From NCBI RefSeq assembly GCF_020740795.1, contig NC_067287.1, forward strand, positions 17,003,501 through 17,067,500: DNA of 64,000 bases, written 5' to 3'. The position numbers and the translations under genes are program-made. Below the pieces are notes generated by a model that ran no database searches, was not told where the DNA came from, and was given only the letters and a program-made list of their open reading frames with translations. Origin of the DNA: Apus apus (taxonomy: Eukaryota; Chordata; Aves; Apodiformes; Apodidae). Positions 11,001 to 24,000 of the stretch are shown here, piece by piece. Every line of letters starts with the position of its first letter. Positions within the stretch are counted from its first letter, which is position 1.

Positions 11001-13179
11001 GCATAGCACGTGGGCCCTACGCCAAGTCCCTGCTGCTCAGCATCCCCATGGGTTGGGGAGCAGAGGGGCAAGCAGGGAGGTCCCCACTTGCCTAATCTGC
11101 TGGCAAATCTTTGGCTGGCTCTTCTGTCCTGTTGGCTCACTTGTGCTGTGGCTAGTGAAGTCAGCAGTCCAGAGCCCAGGGCACCAGACTTCTACTGTCT
11201 GTTAGCATCAAACCCAAGGGTTGGTTGTGGGAGCATCAGGCTCTGCAGCTGCTCATGGCTGGGCAGAAGGTTGGAGACATGCTGCAAAGTCCTTCCTTGT
11301 GGCCTCCATGCTCAGCCACAAGTAGGATGCTCAGGTACAGAACCGTGAGCCACAGGCATGCTGCCAAGTTTCAGAGCTGGCCATTCCCAGCTGATGCTTT
11401 GCTCACTGACTTGTCTGGTCACAGGAAAAAACAGCCCTTGAGCCCTGATGCCTCCTCTCCTAGCCGTGCTGCTCCCCCACTCCCTACCTCTCCAGCCTAA
11501 TGTCTCTCTTGGCGTGCCCTTGCCCTGGGTACTGGTGGCCATGAAGCCACAGCCCTGCCTGCTCTGTGGCTTGCAGGAGACCTGTAGCTACAGCTGGAGA
11601 TTTGGCTTGTGTCCTTGGTGCCACTCATTGGACACAGCTTGATCCCAACCCAGCCTGGCTGCACTTCATCCCTGGGCCATCCTGCAAGGGGATGAGCCCT
11701 GACACCCATCTGTCCTTGCTAGGCAGCCAGGCAGGATCAGGACACAGCAGAAAAGGAGAGGCAAGAGAGGGCACATCTCTTTGGCCACACAGGATGGGAC
11801 AATGCTGAGGGTGCTGAGAGGTGTCCCAGCACAGGTGGCAGTTGCTAGTGGAGCAAAAGATGCCCAGAGAGGATCGCAGTCTGTGGGGCATGGGCTGAGC
11901 AGGGAGCTTAGATGTGGTTCTGCTCTTGTGTGATGACTGTCGAGCATCAGAGGACACCGGGCTCCTGCTGGTCTCATACTCAACACAGCTCAGTTTGCCC
12001 TGTACCTCAGAATCCACACTGATGTGCCCCTCATGCCCCTCACCACCACAGCACTGAGAGACACAGGCAGGGACTCACTGACTGACGACCTGATGCCAGC
12101 CATTGCCTTGCACTGCAGAGCCTCCTTGCCACAGGATCAGTCCCTTGGCCCACAGGCCCAAGCACCCCCCCAGCCCTGTGGAAGCTTGTGGCTAGTGGCT
12201 GGGGTCACCTGTGTTGATGGCAATGCTTGGGCCACCTGCCCAGCCCAGTGCCAGCCGTGCCTCTCTGAGCTGGGGATGCGGGGCTGGCACGTGCACGCCG
12301 CGTCCCCTGGGCAGGGTGACGCCAGGCTGTGCGTGCTCCCTGCCGGAGGCAGCCTATCATGCTGTATTGACCTGCACAGAGGCAGGAACATGTGTGCCAT
12401 GCACGGATCGATGGGAAGATTGAAGATGTGTGTGTGCTTGCCGGACGACTGGGGAAAGCTTTGCCGTTGGCACCGGCAGCACAGTGAAGGTCACGCTGAC
12501 CTACGGCGCAGTCCCCAGGGGGAGGCGAAGCCTCTTGTCGAGCTCATGGGCGGCTGTCTCATCGCTTGTCCTCGGGGGACCCTGGCTTCCCAGCCAGGCA
12601 CGCACCTACCCAGCAGAGCCACGTCTCCCGGAGCGGGGAGGGAGGGTCGGGGCATACCCGGTGCTGTGCTTGTTCTGGGGGCAGGGAGCTGGTGTTTCCC
12701 CCACCGCTGAGCCACTAGGCAGGGTTGCAGGGGGTTGCTTGACTTGGGGGTGAGGGGTCTGGCTCAGCCTTTCTAAAAGAACTAACTTGCCATCACCAGC
12801 TGAGGAAACTGAGGTAGGAAGCTGAGGGAAATGACGATTTGCTGGCAGAAGGTGCCGTGCATGGGGATCAGCCAGTTCCAGGTGCCGTGTGTCTCTGTGG
12901 TTGGTGCCTCAGGGTGCACCTATAACCTCATCGCAGCTCTGACCCTGCTGAGCGATGCAGGCAGAACCCCACTGCTGCGGGCAGGATGGGGCAGGAGGAC
13001 ATCCTGCTCCCCCTGCTGCGTGCCGGACGGTGCTGCCACGGGAGCAGGGTCCTGCCTGGGGCCGTGCACAGGGGCAGACCCAAGTCTGCTGCAGAGGGAG
13101 CAGAGCCAACCCTGAGGAGGGGCAGGGGCTCAGCAAAGGTGGGAGAGAGTGACCCTGGCTCAGCCTGTCTAGCAGAGCC
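11001..13179. other. Intergenic sequence upstream of the ASIC4 CpG island
   Basis: No exon supported. A 228-codon open stretch at 12024-12710 lacks domain similarity and splice context and is treated as chance. CpG density rises from about 12240 towards the ASIC4 promoter island. Confidence 0.55.
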
Positions 13180-14437
13180 GGTCACTGCCTGCGATCCCCC
13201 CCGCTTCTCGCAGACGGGCCGTGGGGCGGTGCGGAGCCCAGTGTGCGGCACAGAGCGGTGTGGGGGTCAGAAATGACTCTGGGGGAGCCCAGCTCGGGCG
13301 CACAGCGGGGGCTGTGGGGAAAGGCGCGGCGGGCACGGGGGTTGGGTGGCGGTGCTGCTGCCCCCTCGGCTCCGGGACACCGGGGAGCACGGGGAGGGGG
13401 GACGCGGGTAGGTGCACCCCCGGAGCCCCGTCTTCAGCCCCGCTTCGGTGGCCTGCTCGGAGCCGGGGAGCGGGACCGACGGATCTAGGCGCCCGCTGAC
13501 TCGGGGCGCGGCGGGCCGTGGCAGGGAGGCAGTTAACGGCCAGGGAGCCGCCGAGGCAGGAGGAGTCCGCAAGCGGGCGAGCAGGAGGGGGCCGCCGGGC
13601 GAGCTGCCCGCAGGCTGCCCGCCCCCGCCGAGCCGCGCCGCGCCGAGCCGCGCTCTGCCCCGGGGCGCACGGGCCGGCGGGGCACGGCGGGGCCGGGCGG
13701 CGACCGCGGTGGCTGCGGCGGTGGGGGACAAGCTCCGTGCCCCGCCCGCCTCGGCTCGGCACGACTCGGCACGGCGCGGAGCAGCGCGGTTCAGCAACGC
13801 ACGGCTCGGCATCGCACGGCGGGGAGCGTAGCAGCGCGGTTCGGTCTCGGCACGGGCTCGACACAGCACGGCTTGGAACGGCTCCGGCAGCTCCCGAGCC
13901 ATTCAAACAAGTGGCTCCGGCAGCACTTTCGGACCCGGGGCTGGGGAGAGGGCGCAGCCCGGCTCCCTGCCCCGGAGGCGCCGGGCCCTTCACACTGCTT
14001 CTTTTCTCTGGCGCTCGCTCTTTATTTGACGATGAAATAATGTTGACATGTCTTGAATTATTAAGTATTCCCTGGATTTTATTAGCACATGATGCTTAAA
14101 TGCTGCCTGTATCTGCTGGGGTCTTAACCAGAGAGGAGCGAAGGAGAGAGGCAGAGAGACAGAGCGAGGGAGAGGAGAGAGGGGGGTTTTTGACAGCTGT
14201 ATTTGTGCTGATAAGCGAAGGCACACGGAGACGATCGACTAGTGAGACAAGAGGGAAGCGGCGGCTCGGAGCTGCTGAGAGGGGCTGCGCTTCCCTCTCG
14301 AGACGGCTCGGCCCTCCTGGCGCCGTGCTGGGGTTTGGGGGAGACCCGAGCCCCCTCCCAGAGCCTGGCCGGGCTCTCAGCTGGTGCCCGTGCCAGGGGG
14401 CAGCTCGCTGGCTGGGCACGCCAGACACGCGGGGCAG
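13180..14437 (+). promoter_or_regulatory. ASIC4: ASIC4 exon 1a CpG island, promoter and 5' UTR
   Basis: Very CpG-dense from about 13200 to 13980 (GGCTCGGCACGG-type sequence), then a striking AT-rich stretch (about 14010-14110, ATGAAATAATG, TTGAATTATTAAG, TTTTATTAGCAC) immediately upstream of a purine-rich GAGAGGAGAG leader and exon 1a. No canonical TATA box is positioned with certainty. The AT-rich strip inside a CpG island resembles a conserved core-promoter/enhancer element. The start site was not determined. Confidence 0.65.
13755..13890. repeat. GC-rich imperfect direct repeat in the ASIC4 CpG island
   Basis: The word AGCAGCGCGGTTC occurs twice about 53 bp apart, each time followed by GGCTCGGCA/GCACGG-type sequence, with further CTCGGCACG copies on both sides. 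A short tandem duplication within the promoter island. Confidence 0.55.
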
Positions 14438-15013
14438 ATGCCGATTGAAATCGTGTGTAAAATCAAATTTGCCGAGGAGGATGAGAAGCAGAAGGAGAAA
14501 GAAGAAGGGGATAAGGAGAGCCTGATCGAGGAGCCCGCCCGGCCCCGCTCCCGGGACCTGGCTGCCTTTGCCAGCGCCAGCACCCTGCATGGCCTGGGAC
14601 ACATATGCCAGTCAGGGCGTCTGGGCGTGCGCCAGACCCTCTGGGCATTTGCTTTTGTGGCCTCGCTCGCCTTCTTTCTTTACCAGGCGGCCAAGTCTGC
14701 TCTGCTTTACCTGGAGCACCCCCACGTCATGGCCCTGGACGAGGAGGCCATTCATGAGATGGTCTTCCCCGCCATCACCATCTGCAACATCAACCGCTAC
14801 CGCCACTCAGCACTTACTGATGCCGACATCTTTCACTTGGCCAACATGACTGGGCTGCCCCCCAAGGACCGGGATGGCCACAAGGCCACAGACCTGCTCT
14901 ACCCTGACCCCGACATGGCTGACATTGTCAACCGCACCGGCCACCAGCTTGACGACATGCTCAAGAGCTGCAACTTCAGTGGCGAGAACTGCTCCTCTCG
15001 TGATTTCACTGTG
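14438..15013 (+). CDS. ASIC4: ASIC4 exon 1a (canonical first coding exon)
   Basis: Encodes residues 1-192: cytosolic N-terminus, the HG gating motif (STLHGLGH, H51-G52), TM1 (about 67-88, [16 protein letters not shown]) and the first third of the ectodomain, including [10 protein letters not shown] and [17 protein letters not shown]. Potential N-glycosylation sites are at N136, N165, N179 and N184. The start is fixed by the family's conserved MPIEIV. The frame stays open upstream but offers no earlier ATG, only GTG. The donor is GTG|GTGAGT at 15014, phase 0, matching the ASIC1/ASIC2 first-exon boundary just before VYTRYGKC. The next coding exon for this isoform is 23.6 kb downstream. Confidence 0.96.
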
Positions 15014-18000
15014 GTGAGTGCACACCTGGGTCAACTTCCCTGGGGACCTCAGCTGGTACAGGGGCACCCACCTGGCCATGCCTCACTGGAGCAGGGCTCT
15101 CTGGCTTGCTCCAGCTGCTGAAGTTTGCATCTCTCTCTGTTTGAGTTTCCCTCTGAGTTTCACATGGAGAGGGAGAGAGGATCCTCCGTGGGAATTCTCA
15201 GTGGGGCTCTGCACTACTGGAGCAGGCTGTCGGCAGGTCTGTGCCAGAGGTGCTCACAGGCAGGAGCTGGGGTGGGGGGGAATCAGGGCTCAGTAGTCCC
15301 TGGGGTGGGTGTGCAGCAGGCTGGGGGAGAGCTGTGGTGTAGAGCTCACTCCAGCCTGCGCTTGTCCCTGGGTTGAAGTGCTCCACCTCAGGGTGCTTCG
15401 GACAGCAAGAATGGCAGGGGAAGAGGGGGGGTGGGCAGAGAGCCCTTTGCATAAAAGGGAACCGTCCTGTGTTTGGGGGGGATGGGCAGTGGGATGTTTG
15501 TCAGTCTGGAGGCTGCCAACATTGTACACGCACATGTGTGACACACTGAGCAGCTCTGCTTCGGAGACATGGCTACGACTGGGGGAGTGGGGGGCTGCTG
15601 GGGGCTGCCCACTCACTGCCCTGGGCTCCCTGGCAGGGCCTCTTGCCTGTCCAGGCAGCGAGCTCCTGGCTGGGCACCACCAGCGTGCAGCTCTCACTAA
15701 TATTGAGCCTGGAATCACAAATCCCCGCTGTGGTTTGGGAAAATAAATGTGCTGAATGGGCGGAATACCTGATGGGACCCTTTTCAGACTGTAATGACTC
15801 TGGAAATGAGCCGCTTCTCTCCTAGGGCTGCCAGGGGCTACTGCTCGGCTGGCTTGCTCCGCTCCCGGGAGCAGTGCTGCCAGCCAGAGCATGCTGCATG
15901 CCGGGGGGGAGGAGATGCAGTGCCATGGGCTGTGTAGGATGCTGAGGGGGGAGAGGAGGCACCGTGGGGCTGGAAATGGCTGATGCAGCGTGTCCTGCTT
16001 CACTTCGTGCCCATCAGTACGATGCCCGCTCGCTGCTCAGGAGGATGCTTGTCCCCAGAAAAGAGCTGTTTTTGGAAGGGCTGCGCTGTGCGGGGGGGTG
16101 GCATGGGGCACTGTAGTGGAGTGGGAAGGAGCAGGGGATGGGGCCTGGGGGAACAGCCCCACTCCTCCCTGGGATTTTGCTGGGATCTGCACCTGCTCTA
16201 CACCAACCGCCTGAGTTTGCTGGGAAGAAGTGCAGTTCAGCAGGGCTGGAAGCAGGGAGCTCCAGGGCTGGACAGTCCTGCACGTGTCTCGGCCATGCTG
16301 GCTCTAGCCCTTGGGGTCTTCCTGAGGGATCCTGCACAGCTTCAGTTTGCAGGGGAGGCAATGAGCCCAGACTTGTGCCAGGCAGTGGCACAGCAGGGCA
16401 TGGCAATGGGATTTGGCGTATGCTGAGCTGAGGCTGGCAGAGCAGAGCTCAGGCAGATGGGGCTGGGTACAAGCTTCCCGGAGTGTGGACATGGTGTGTG
16501 ATGTGTACCTTGCTGTGTAGCAATGGAAGGTGACCACCAGGACAGTCACCAGGACCCGGCTTCTCAGTGGGTGGCCGTGCAGGACCAGCTGGCCTGCCTG
16601 CCTCAGCTGCTTACGGATCTGCTCTGGGGATGTCAAGTGTACTGGCACTGTGTGACGGAGCAGGCTTTGGGCATGAGGATGGCTAGCACTGGCTGACCCC
16701 TGGCCCCTGACCTGAGCAAGAGGAGCGCAGTGCTCCTGCAGCCTTCACCCCCTGTCCCCAGTTCAGCCCTCCAGCCCAGCCTCTGTCAGCAAAAAAAGGG
16801 GAGTCCATGTCACCTCTCACTTGCCTGGAGCAAGGGGGTGAACCTGGGGCAAGAGGGGCTGCAGGACTTGGGCATGGGGAAGGATGGGGGAGGATGTGAC
16901 TCCTCTCTGCCATATACCATGTCCCAGAACCTTGCCAGGCAGCAGTGGGACCTGTCGAGGCATGACATCTTTTGCAGCTGGATCCTCCTACTCCGTTCCC
17001 CAAGCTCAATCGGTCCCTCGTGCTTCCTCCTGAGAATGACTAAAACACAGCACAAGCTGCCTGGCAGGCAGGGTGAGTCCCAGATGTTATGTGTGGGCTT
17101 GGGCACCACTGTGCCTCCCAGCTGTGGCACCTGGTCTGCCCTGCACCCAGATATCATGTGGCATTGAGCTCCAGGCTTCACTGGTCCCAGTCGTAGGTCC
17201 CCATGTGTGCCTTTTTGTTCAGAAAGATCTTATGCCCCCGCTGCAGTGGGAGGATACGTGAGTCACAGCATGTCCCAGCAGTGATGGAGGGCTCCCAAAT
17301 TGCAGCACATCTCAGTGGGACAAATGCCGTGGGGTCCCATGGTGAGTAGCCCCTGGAGCAGAGGTCATGTCCCTAAGGATAGCAGGGAAGGGAAGGAGCT
17401 TTTCCTGTAGCCGTGCTTGCAGGAGCACTGGAGTCCTTCCTTCCCTCTTGGCACAAGGTGAACTTTATCCAGAGGCTGGAAGTTTTACAGCAAGAGGATG
17501 GCCAAGCCATGGGGCTGCTGCCAGCCATCTGTCTGCTTGGGAGTAAGAGTAGCACCGAGGCTGGAGCATGTCCCCTCATGCTGCCACTTGCAGCCTGTGC
17601 TCACACAATAAATAACTCATGCGGATCCTTTAAGTAAGAGCTGTGAGTGGTAAATGATCTTCCCCTATTTAACGTCACAAATCCACATTCTTTATGGGAT
17701 AGAAAATTAAGAAACTATGGGGGAAAAAAAATGCTCAGCGTAAGCATCTTCCATGTAATAAAGCCTGGCTGGGCTGCAAATCTCCCCAGGCAGCAGGGAC
17801 AGCCCTGAGCCACAGCAAGGCTCCCCTGCAGCCCCACTGACAAATGTGGCCCCTGCGTCAGCTGCCACAGGCCGGTGCTGGAGCCCCCACAAAGCCTCTT
17901 CTGACCCCCACGAGCTGTGCCATGCTCCTCAGCCCTCCTGATCCCTGCCCTGCCCGGGGGCTGCCCCTGCCCATTGCCTGATGCCTTTAGGTACCCTGCC

Positions 18001-21000
18001 TGGTGCTGTGGGGAGGGTGGTGGTGCGGAGCTCTGCTAGCAGGGCAAGCACGGCTCTGGGGCCGAGGGTGAGAAGTGCGCAGCGCCAGCACGGGAAATCA
18101 ATAGGGCTCTTTACGTGCCATTAAACGAGGAGGTTGGGAAGCATCCCCACAGGGCTGGGGCTCAGCTGTGGCAGGTGGCTCGCGCTGCGCTCACCCCCGT
18201 GCCTGGCACCCTCAGTACAGCCACAGCCCGAGGCCACCGCTGGCCACGCCTGGCCGCACTGTGGGAAAGGAGAACCCTCCCGGCCGTGCTCTGGGGACAC
18301 GGAGGATAGGCAGGGGTCTGGGGGCCGTGGGAGGAGGTGCGTGGAGGGGGTCCCCCCAGCCGGCAGCAGCATCCTGCCGGCTCGCTGGCAGCGGCTGCAG
18401 CAGGAGGCTCCGCTCATGACTGGGCGAGAGCCCGGTGCCTTTCTCTAAACCGCGTCCCCTGTCAAAAGCCTTTTGTTTCTGATGTGTGGCTGCCGAAGCT
18501 AGTCCTGCCAGGGCTGGAGGTTGGGGGGGAGTGGGGAGGCTGCTGAGAGCTGGCAGAGCTTCTCAGAGTTGGCATCAGCCCTGGCTTTCCAGGCAGGGTC
18601 TTCTCCCTGCCCAGGACACGGGTGCTGTGGGGGGGTCTCCCTCGAAGCCCATGCAGACCACAGAGAGGGAAGGCCTTGTGCCGAGGCAGGGAGAGCATCC
18701 TCAGTGGCACCCCAAGTGCAACCCAAAAGATCCTGGCTGGGGAGTGGGGAGAGTGCAGCAGGCTGTCTTTCACACAAACTGCACTGCCCCCGACACAGGA
18801 ACTCTCTCTGACCTTTCTGCCAGAACCGTACTTAATAAATGTCACATTTTCAGCCTATTTTTACACTGGGTAAAAGAGCTAGACTCGCTGCTCCTCACCT
18901 GCCCTGCCCTGCTTGGTGCCTGCTCAGGTCTCAGCATTCCACCCCATGTCCCCTCTCCCTCTGTGCAAGGCTGAGTGTGCCCTGGGCCATGGGGGAACTG
19001 CTGGGAGCCCCTCAGCTGCTCTCTGGGCTCCTGGCACTGCAGCACCTGCCCTGGCTGGAGCACAGAGTGGCTCTGGGGACAGACAGGACCATATGGATCC
19101 CAGCACAGTGTTGTCCCCACTGGAGGGTGGCGTGTCTGCAGTTGTGGTGGCTATCCTGCCATGCATGGCAGGGACTGGCTGGGCTGGGGCTGATGGTGTT
19201 GGTGCCCAGGAGAGCCTTGAACATCCCTTGACAATCCCATTAACTGCTTGGCTGAGCCCAGCCATGCCCATCTGGGTCACCACACTCTGCTCACCAGATC
19301 CACGTCCTGCAGCCCCAGCCCAGTGCCTGAGCCACCTCCCTTGGGGCTCGCAGGCCATCTAAGAACCCCCCCCACCCTCACAGCCTGGCCACCGTGCTTG
19401 TGCATCCCCAGGTCTATGTCCCAGGTGGTGCAGATATGCCACAGTTTGGTTGTGCTCCTGTCTGGAGCAGCGGCAGTGGCAGCTCTGGCACTGTTACACA
19501 TGAGCTGGCCAGGCATGGCTTGAGGCGCTGCTGGTGCCAGAAAACGGGGGACTTTAATGCAATTCGTTGCCATTTAATTTTACACAATTCCTGCTGCTTA
19601 ATCCACTGAGAAATGCTAATTTATACAATTCACGTCTAAAAATAAATGTCAGTCCAGCAGCTCCCAGCAGTGGGTAGCTGCTCCCACCAGCCCCTGCTGG
19701 AGACTTGTGTGGGGACCCCAGCCTGAAGCCCACCCTGCTCCCAGCTCACAGGCTGCTGCTCCTTGTCCCAGAGTGCCTGGGCTGCAGCAACATAGGAGTG
19801 ATGAGGATTTGGGGTACCAAGGTGGGACAGTGATAGATTGGCTGCACCTCGGGATGTCACTGCAAGGTCCCTCATCATGGTGCATCTTAGAGCACTGTGG
19901 CAAGGGGGCTGGGGAGGTGTGAGGGCTGTGAGGCTCCTTAAGTGTCTTTGGGACCCCTGCTCCCCATAGCTTCCCCCAAGAAAGATGGGCTCAACACCAC
20001 ATGCGGCTGCATCCTGGACAGTGGCTAGGGAGGCACAGGGCAAGGGGGCTTCTGGTGTGAAGGGCTGGTGTGGGGACATTGGGGCTACACATGAGGGGTC
20101 TGGCCATGGGCTGGGGCAGCCTTCGCCTGGCTGGCAGGTATTAATTGGTTGTAATGCCCCATCAATTAATGTGGAAGGGGAGGGAAGCACACACCCTGCC
20201 TCCCTGGGGAATGGGGATGCACCATTAGGTCCTTAAGGAGCCTGTGGGGGACAGGGAGGGGGTCGGATGTTGTGGGGAAGGGGACATGTGGCTGGGGTGA
20301 GCCTGTGCTCAGCTCCTCAGATCCTCTGGCTCTTGCCTCTGAGCATTTCCATACCCTGCTGCCCTCCTCCCCAACCCTGCTGGCCCTTGCATCTTGGCCC
20401 AATAGCCTCCCATCTCCCACCCCTTTGCTGGGCAAGCCCCCATGCCACCCCCATCTGAGTGGGGTAGCACCGGCAACAGCAGCAGCACTGAAGAAAGGGT
20501 GCTGGAGCAGAGGGGTGAGCAGTGAGGGCTGTGGCTGTGGGTGCTGGCTCCCTGAGGATGGGGGCTGAGGTCGGGGAGCAGGGGGCTGTGGAGGCGACAC
20601 AGCAGGGGAGCGGAGATGCTGAAGGAGCCAGCGGCTTTCCCACCGTCTCCCTGATTGAGATCGGATCACTGTGAGCATAAAAAAGCTCTCTTCATAATTA
20701 TATTTAATGAATTGACTTTAAAAGCTCTTACGCTCTTATCTGGGTAATTTAATATCACACACTTAATAAGCCTGTCTCCGATACGGGGGGAGCCAGCGGC
20801 CAGGACGCCCGCGCCTGGTGTAGCTCCCCAGGGATGTGGGACGTGCCATGAGGCGGGTCCCACATGCTTAGCTGGGCGGATCAGGGGCAATGCCACCCAA
20901 TGCCATCCCCTGGGGCCTGGGCACCTGTGAGGGTCTATGGGGCAGTGCCTCCCCTCCCTCTACCCCCCGTGCTGCTACTGCAGAATGGAGTGAGCAACTT

Positions 21001-24000
21001 GGGCAGCTGTAGGAGAGATGAGGCTGGGGCAACCTTTGGGCTTGGCTCTGAGGGCAGGCGCTTGCTGGTGCATGGGGCTGCAGGGCTGTGGGACTGTAGG
21101 ATGACAGGGACACAGCGCTGTGGGGCTGATGGATTGCAGAGTGACTGACTGGGGGGTGGGAGGAGGGGTTCATAGGGTGCATTGTGGCTGTCTGTGCACA
21201 GGAGCTCTGAAGGTGCAGGTACCCTGTGCTGACAGTGTGGCTGGATGCCATGTGGCACTGTGGCTGGCAGGGCATTGCTGTGACCTTGGTGCCAGTGTCA
21301 CCCATGGCAGGGGTCCCATGACCGGGTGGCACTGGGGGCAGCCACAGGGCAGGGCGCACCACCAGTCCCAGTGCAATGATGCTGTTGGCTCCCTGTGTCC
21401 CTCTGTCTCTGGCCATAGGCCCACCTGGGGTAGGCAGCTGTGGTTTCACATGGGTAAACAAAGGCTTGTCACCACAGTACCCGCAGCTCTGATCCCCCAG
21501 TTCCTGCATTGCCAGCCACGGTGTGGGCTGCCTCCCAAGCCCCCTTGTGACCCATCTGTGTGTGCAGGAGGGTGCCTGCAGTGAGCCAGAGGGGTAAGCT
21601 TTGCCATATGGAACCAGGGGCCCCAGGGACTGTGGGAACCTGCATGCAGGCTGAGGATGGAACCTGTGCCCCATGGCTGTGGGAGCAGCCCACAGCATCG
21701 CCTGCACCAGGCACTTGCTGGGCAGTGGGGTGGAAAGCTACTGGCTAGGCTCATGTCTCCTGTGTGTTAGAGCCAGAGCTGCAAGGGGCTGGCCAGTCCC
21801 CCAAACCTGGCACTACATCCCCCTAGTCACCCCCTTCCCTCAGGTCCCTGATTCTCAAGCAATGGAGGATGTAGCGACACCTCCCTGCATCCCTGCTTGT
21901 GCTGCTCCAGGATCTGCAGCAGGGCTAGAAAGGGTGACAGGGGAAGGATGTGTGGCACTGGCCCATGGCTGGCTGTCCCCGGGCGCCAGGATGCTGGGCA
22001 GTGCTGGCTGCCATGCCAGCACTTGATGCCAAGGCCAAGAAGGCCAAAGGAAGACACATGCCGAGGCGGCAGGGCAGGGAGATGAGGACACAGCTGCCAC
22101 CTGGTCCTGTGGCAGCTGGGGATAGCCCCAGGCGGAGGGGGACCCCAGGCTCCCTGCCAGCAGCGCCAGGCACGGGGCAGCCATGCTGGGTCTCCCTCCA
22201 CAGGGGAGCGGCTGGAGCAGGAGGTTTACGGAGCTGCACTAAGTGACGCAAATGGTTTGAAGCCCATAAAGAGAGACGGTTTTATGTAAGACGACTATAT
22301 AAAGCTCTGCTGTTCTGCCATTGATGAGATATAGGCCTTTATTTATAGAAGGCAATGTTTGCGGTGCAAGTGCTGAAAGGCAGCCAGGGACCCGCAGATA
22401 GGGCGTCGAGTCATTTCACATGCAGCTGCCGTCGACACTGTTCACACATTAAAGAAAAAAATTAACAAGTTTGCAGCCAGTCAGGTGGAAAAAACAATAA
22501 TTGTCAAAAATCGTATTCCCCCCTTTTTCCAATAACAAATAGCTGGAACGCTGCTGTGGAGGCTTGGGCTTGCTGTGGGAAGGGATGGGCTAAGGCTCCA
22601 GTCAGACTGGGGAATGGAGCAGGTTGGGGGAGGCAGACAGGGTTGGGAGAAGAGCCCAAGCAAGGGTTGCAGGGGCTTCTGCCAGCATCCAGGCAGCTGG
22701 CAGGGGATGGACATGGCTGCCTGGACATTTATATGTCTAGGACTGGATTAACAGGGCCTGCACGCAGTGACAACAATGGTGCCGAAAGAGCAGCAGGGCC
22801 AGGTGTGTGGTGGGGGCTGGGGTGGGGGGCAGACACCAGGAACATATGGCTGAAGGTTCTCACTGCACAGGGAGCTTTGGACCAAGCCCCACTGAGTTTT
22901 CCTGCCTGGGCTGGCATTGCTTTTCCCCACCTGCACAGACAGAGATGCACTCAAGTTATTTCTTTGCCAGATGTGGCTGAGTTTTTACTGGAGAGCAAGC
23001 AGCAAGTCCCTGTGGTCAGAATGCCCTGCCAAATTTTGTTTCATGCACGAAAGGAGGAAAAACCTCTCATGATTAATCGCGCAGTAGGGGAGAACATGCA
23101 TCTCTCTAACCTGCTGCTTGCCGGTTGCTGGCTTTTTCTCCCAGGTGCCAACACCTCTGCCACATCCTAACTCTGCAAGGGCTGCTACGGGGAGGAAAGC
23201 CAGCCAGAGCTTCCCAGCGGGGGAGCAGAGTCAGGTCTGTGCTTGAGCAGCTTCCCTGCAGCTCCCGGCACGGTTCTGCGGGTGGCTGTCCCCTGCTTAC
23301 GCTGCAAAACCTTCCCCCGGTGCTCTGAGCCGTGCCCCGGCACTGCCGGCTCCGCCGGCCCACGGCTGCATCGCCGTGCCCGAGGTGAGGACAGACACAC
23401 CGCTGAGCCAGGGCACATGGCACCGTGTGGCAGGGGGCTGGACCTGCACCCTGCCCTGCTGGGACAGGGGGCTCCTGCATGTGCCTGCCCTGTCCCTGGG
23501 GAACATAGCTGCCTGCACAGCCGGTGCTACCCAGCAGCTCCTGCACCGGTGGGGGGGCTCTTGGCGGAGGCACCCCAGCTCATCAAACCCCTCTCCAGGT
23601 GTGGATGCAAGCCAGGGCACGCTTTGCACCTGAATGGCTGTTAAGGGCCAGCTAAACTGGGCTGGACTCAACAGGTTTTCTTCTAGCAGGACAAAAGGTG
23701 CCCTCCTGATTGCAGCACCAGGAAGGCAAGCTCAAGAGGAGGGATGGGGGAAGGCAGGAAAGCCAGAGGCTGGGAGGACTTGTGGGTGATGTGTCCCAGT
23801 AGCACAGGGGCTGGGGACCCTTCTCTGTGCTGGGGAGCAGGGTTGGGCTGGAAAACTGTGCTATCCTCTGCCCACAGTGGCTGGGCAAGCAGGGAGCCAG
23901 GGTTGGGAGACTAGCTGGCCCACTGCCAGCCACCAGCCCCTGGGATGTGCAGGGCAGGAGGGGAGAGGAGACACACACCTTGTCAGAGCAGAGCCCCTGA

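Noticed and set aside
12024-12710. 228-codon open frame upstream of ASIC4
   Set aside because: No recognisable domain, no conserved-looking composition and no partner exons; consistent with chance in stop-poor sequence.
13169-13993. 274-codon frame in the ASIC4 CpG island, minus strand
   Set aside because: Ala/Pro/Arg-rich low complexity in a GC-extreme region; no splice or domain support.
1-14000. GMPPA, the expected upstream neighbour of ASIC4
   Set aside because: No nucleotidyltransferase-type exon could be recognised; the gene is presumably left of the window or elsewhere in this species.
14384-14437. In-frame N-terminal extension of ASIC4 exon 1a
   Set aside because: The frame is open upstream, but the only candidate starts are GTG; the family-conserved MPIEIV begins at the ATG at 14438.
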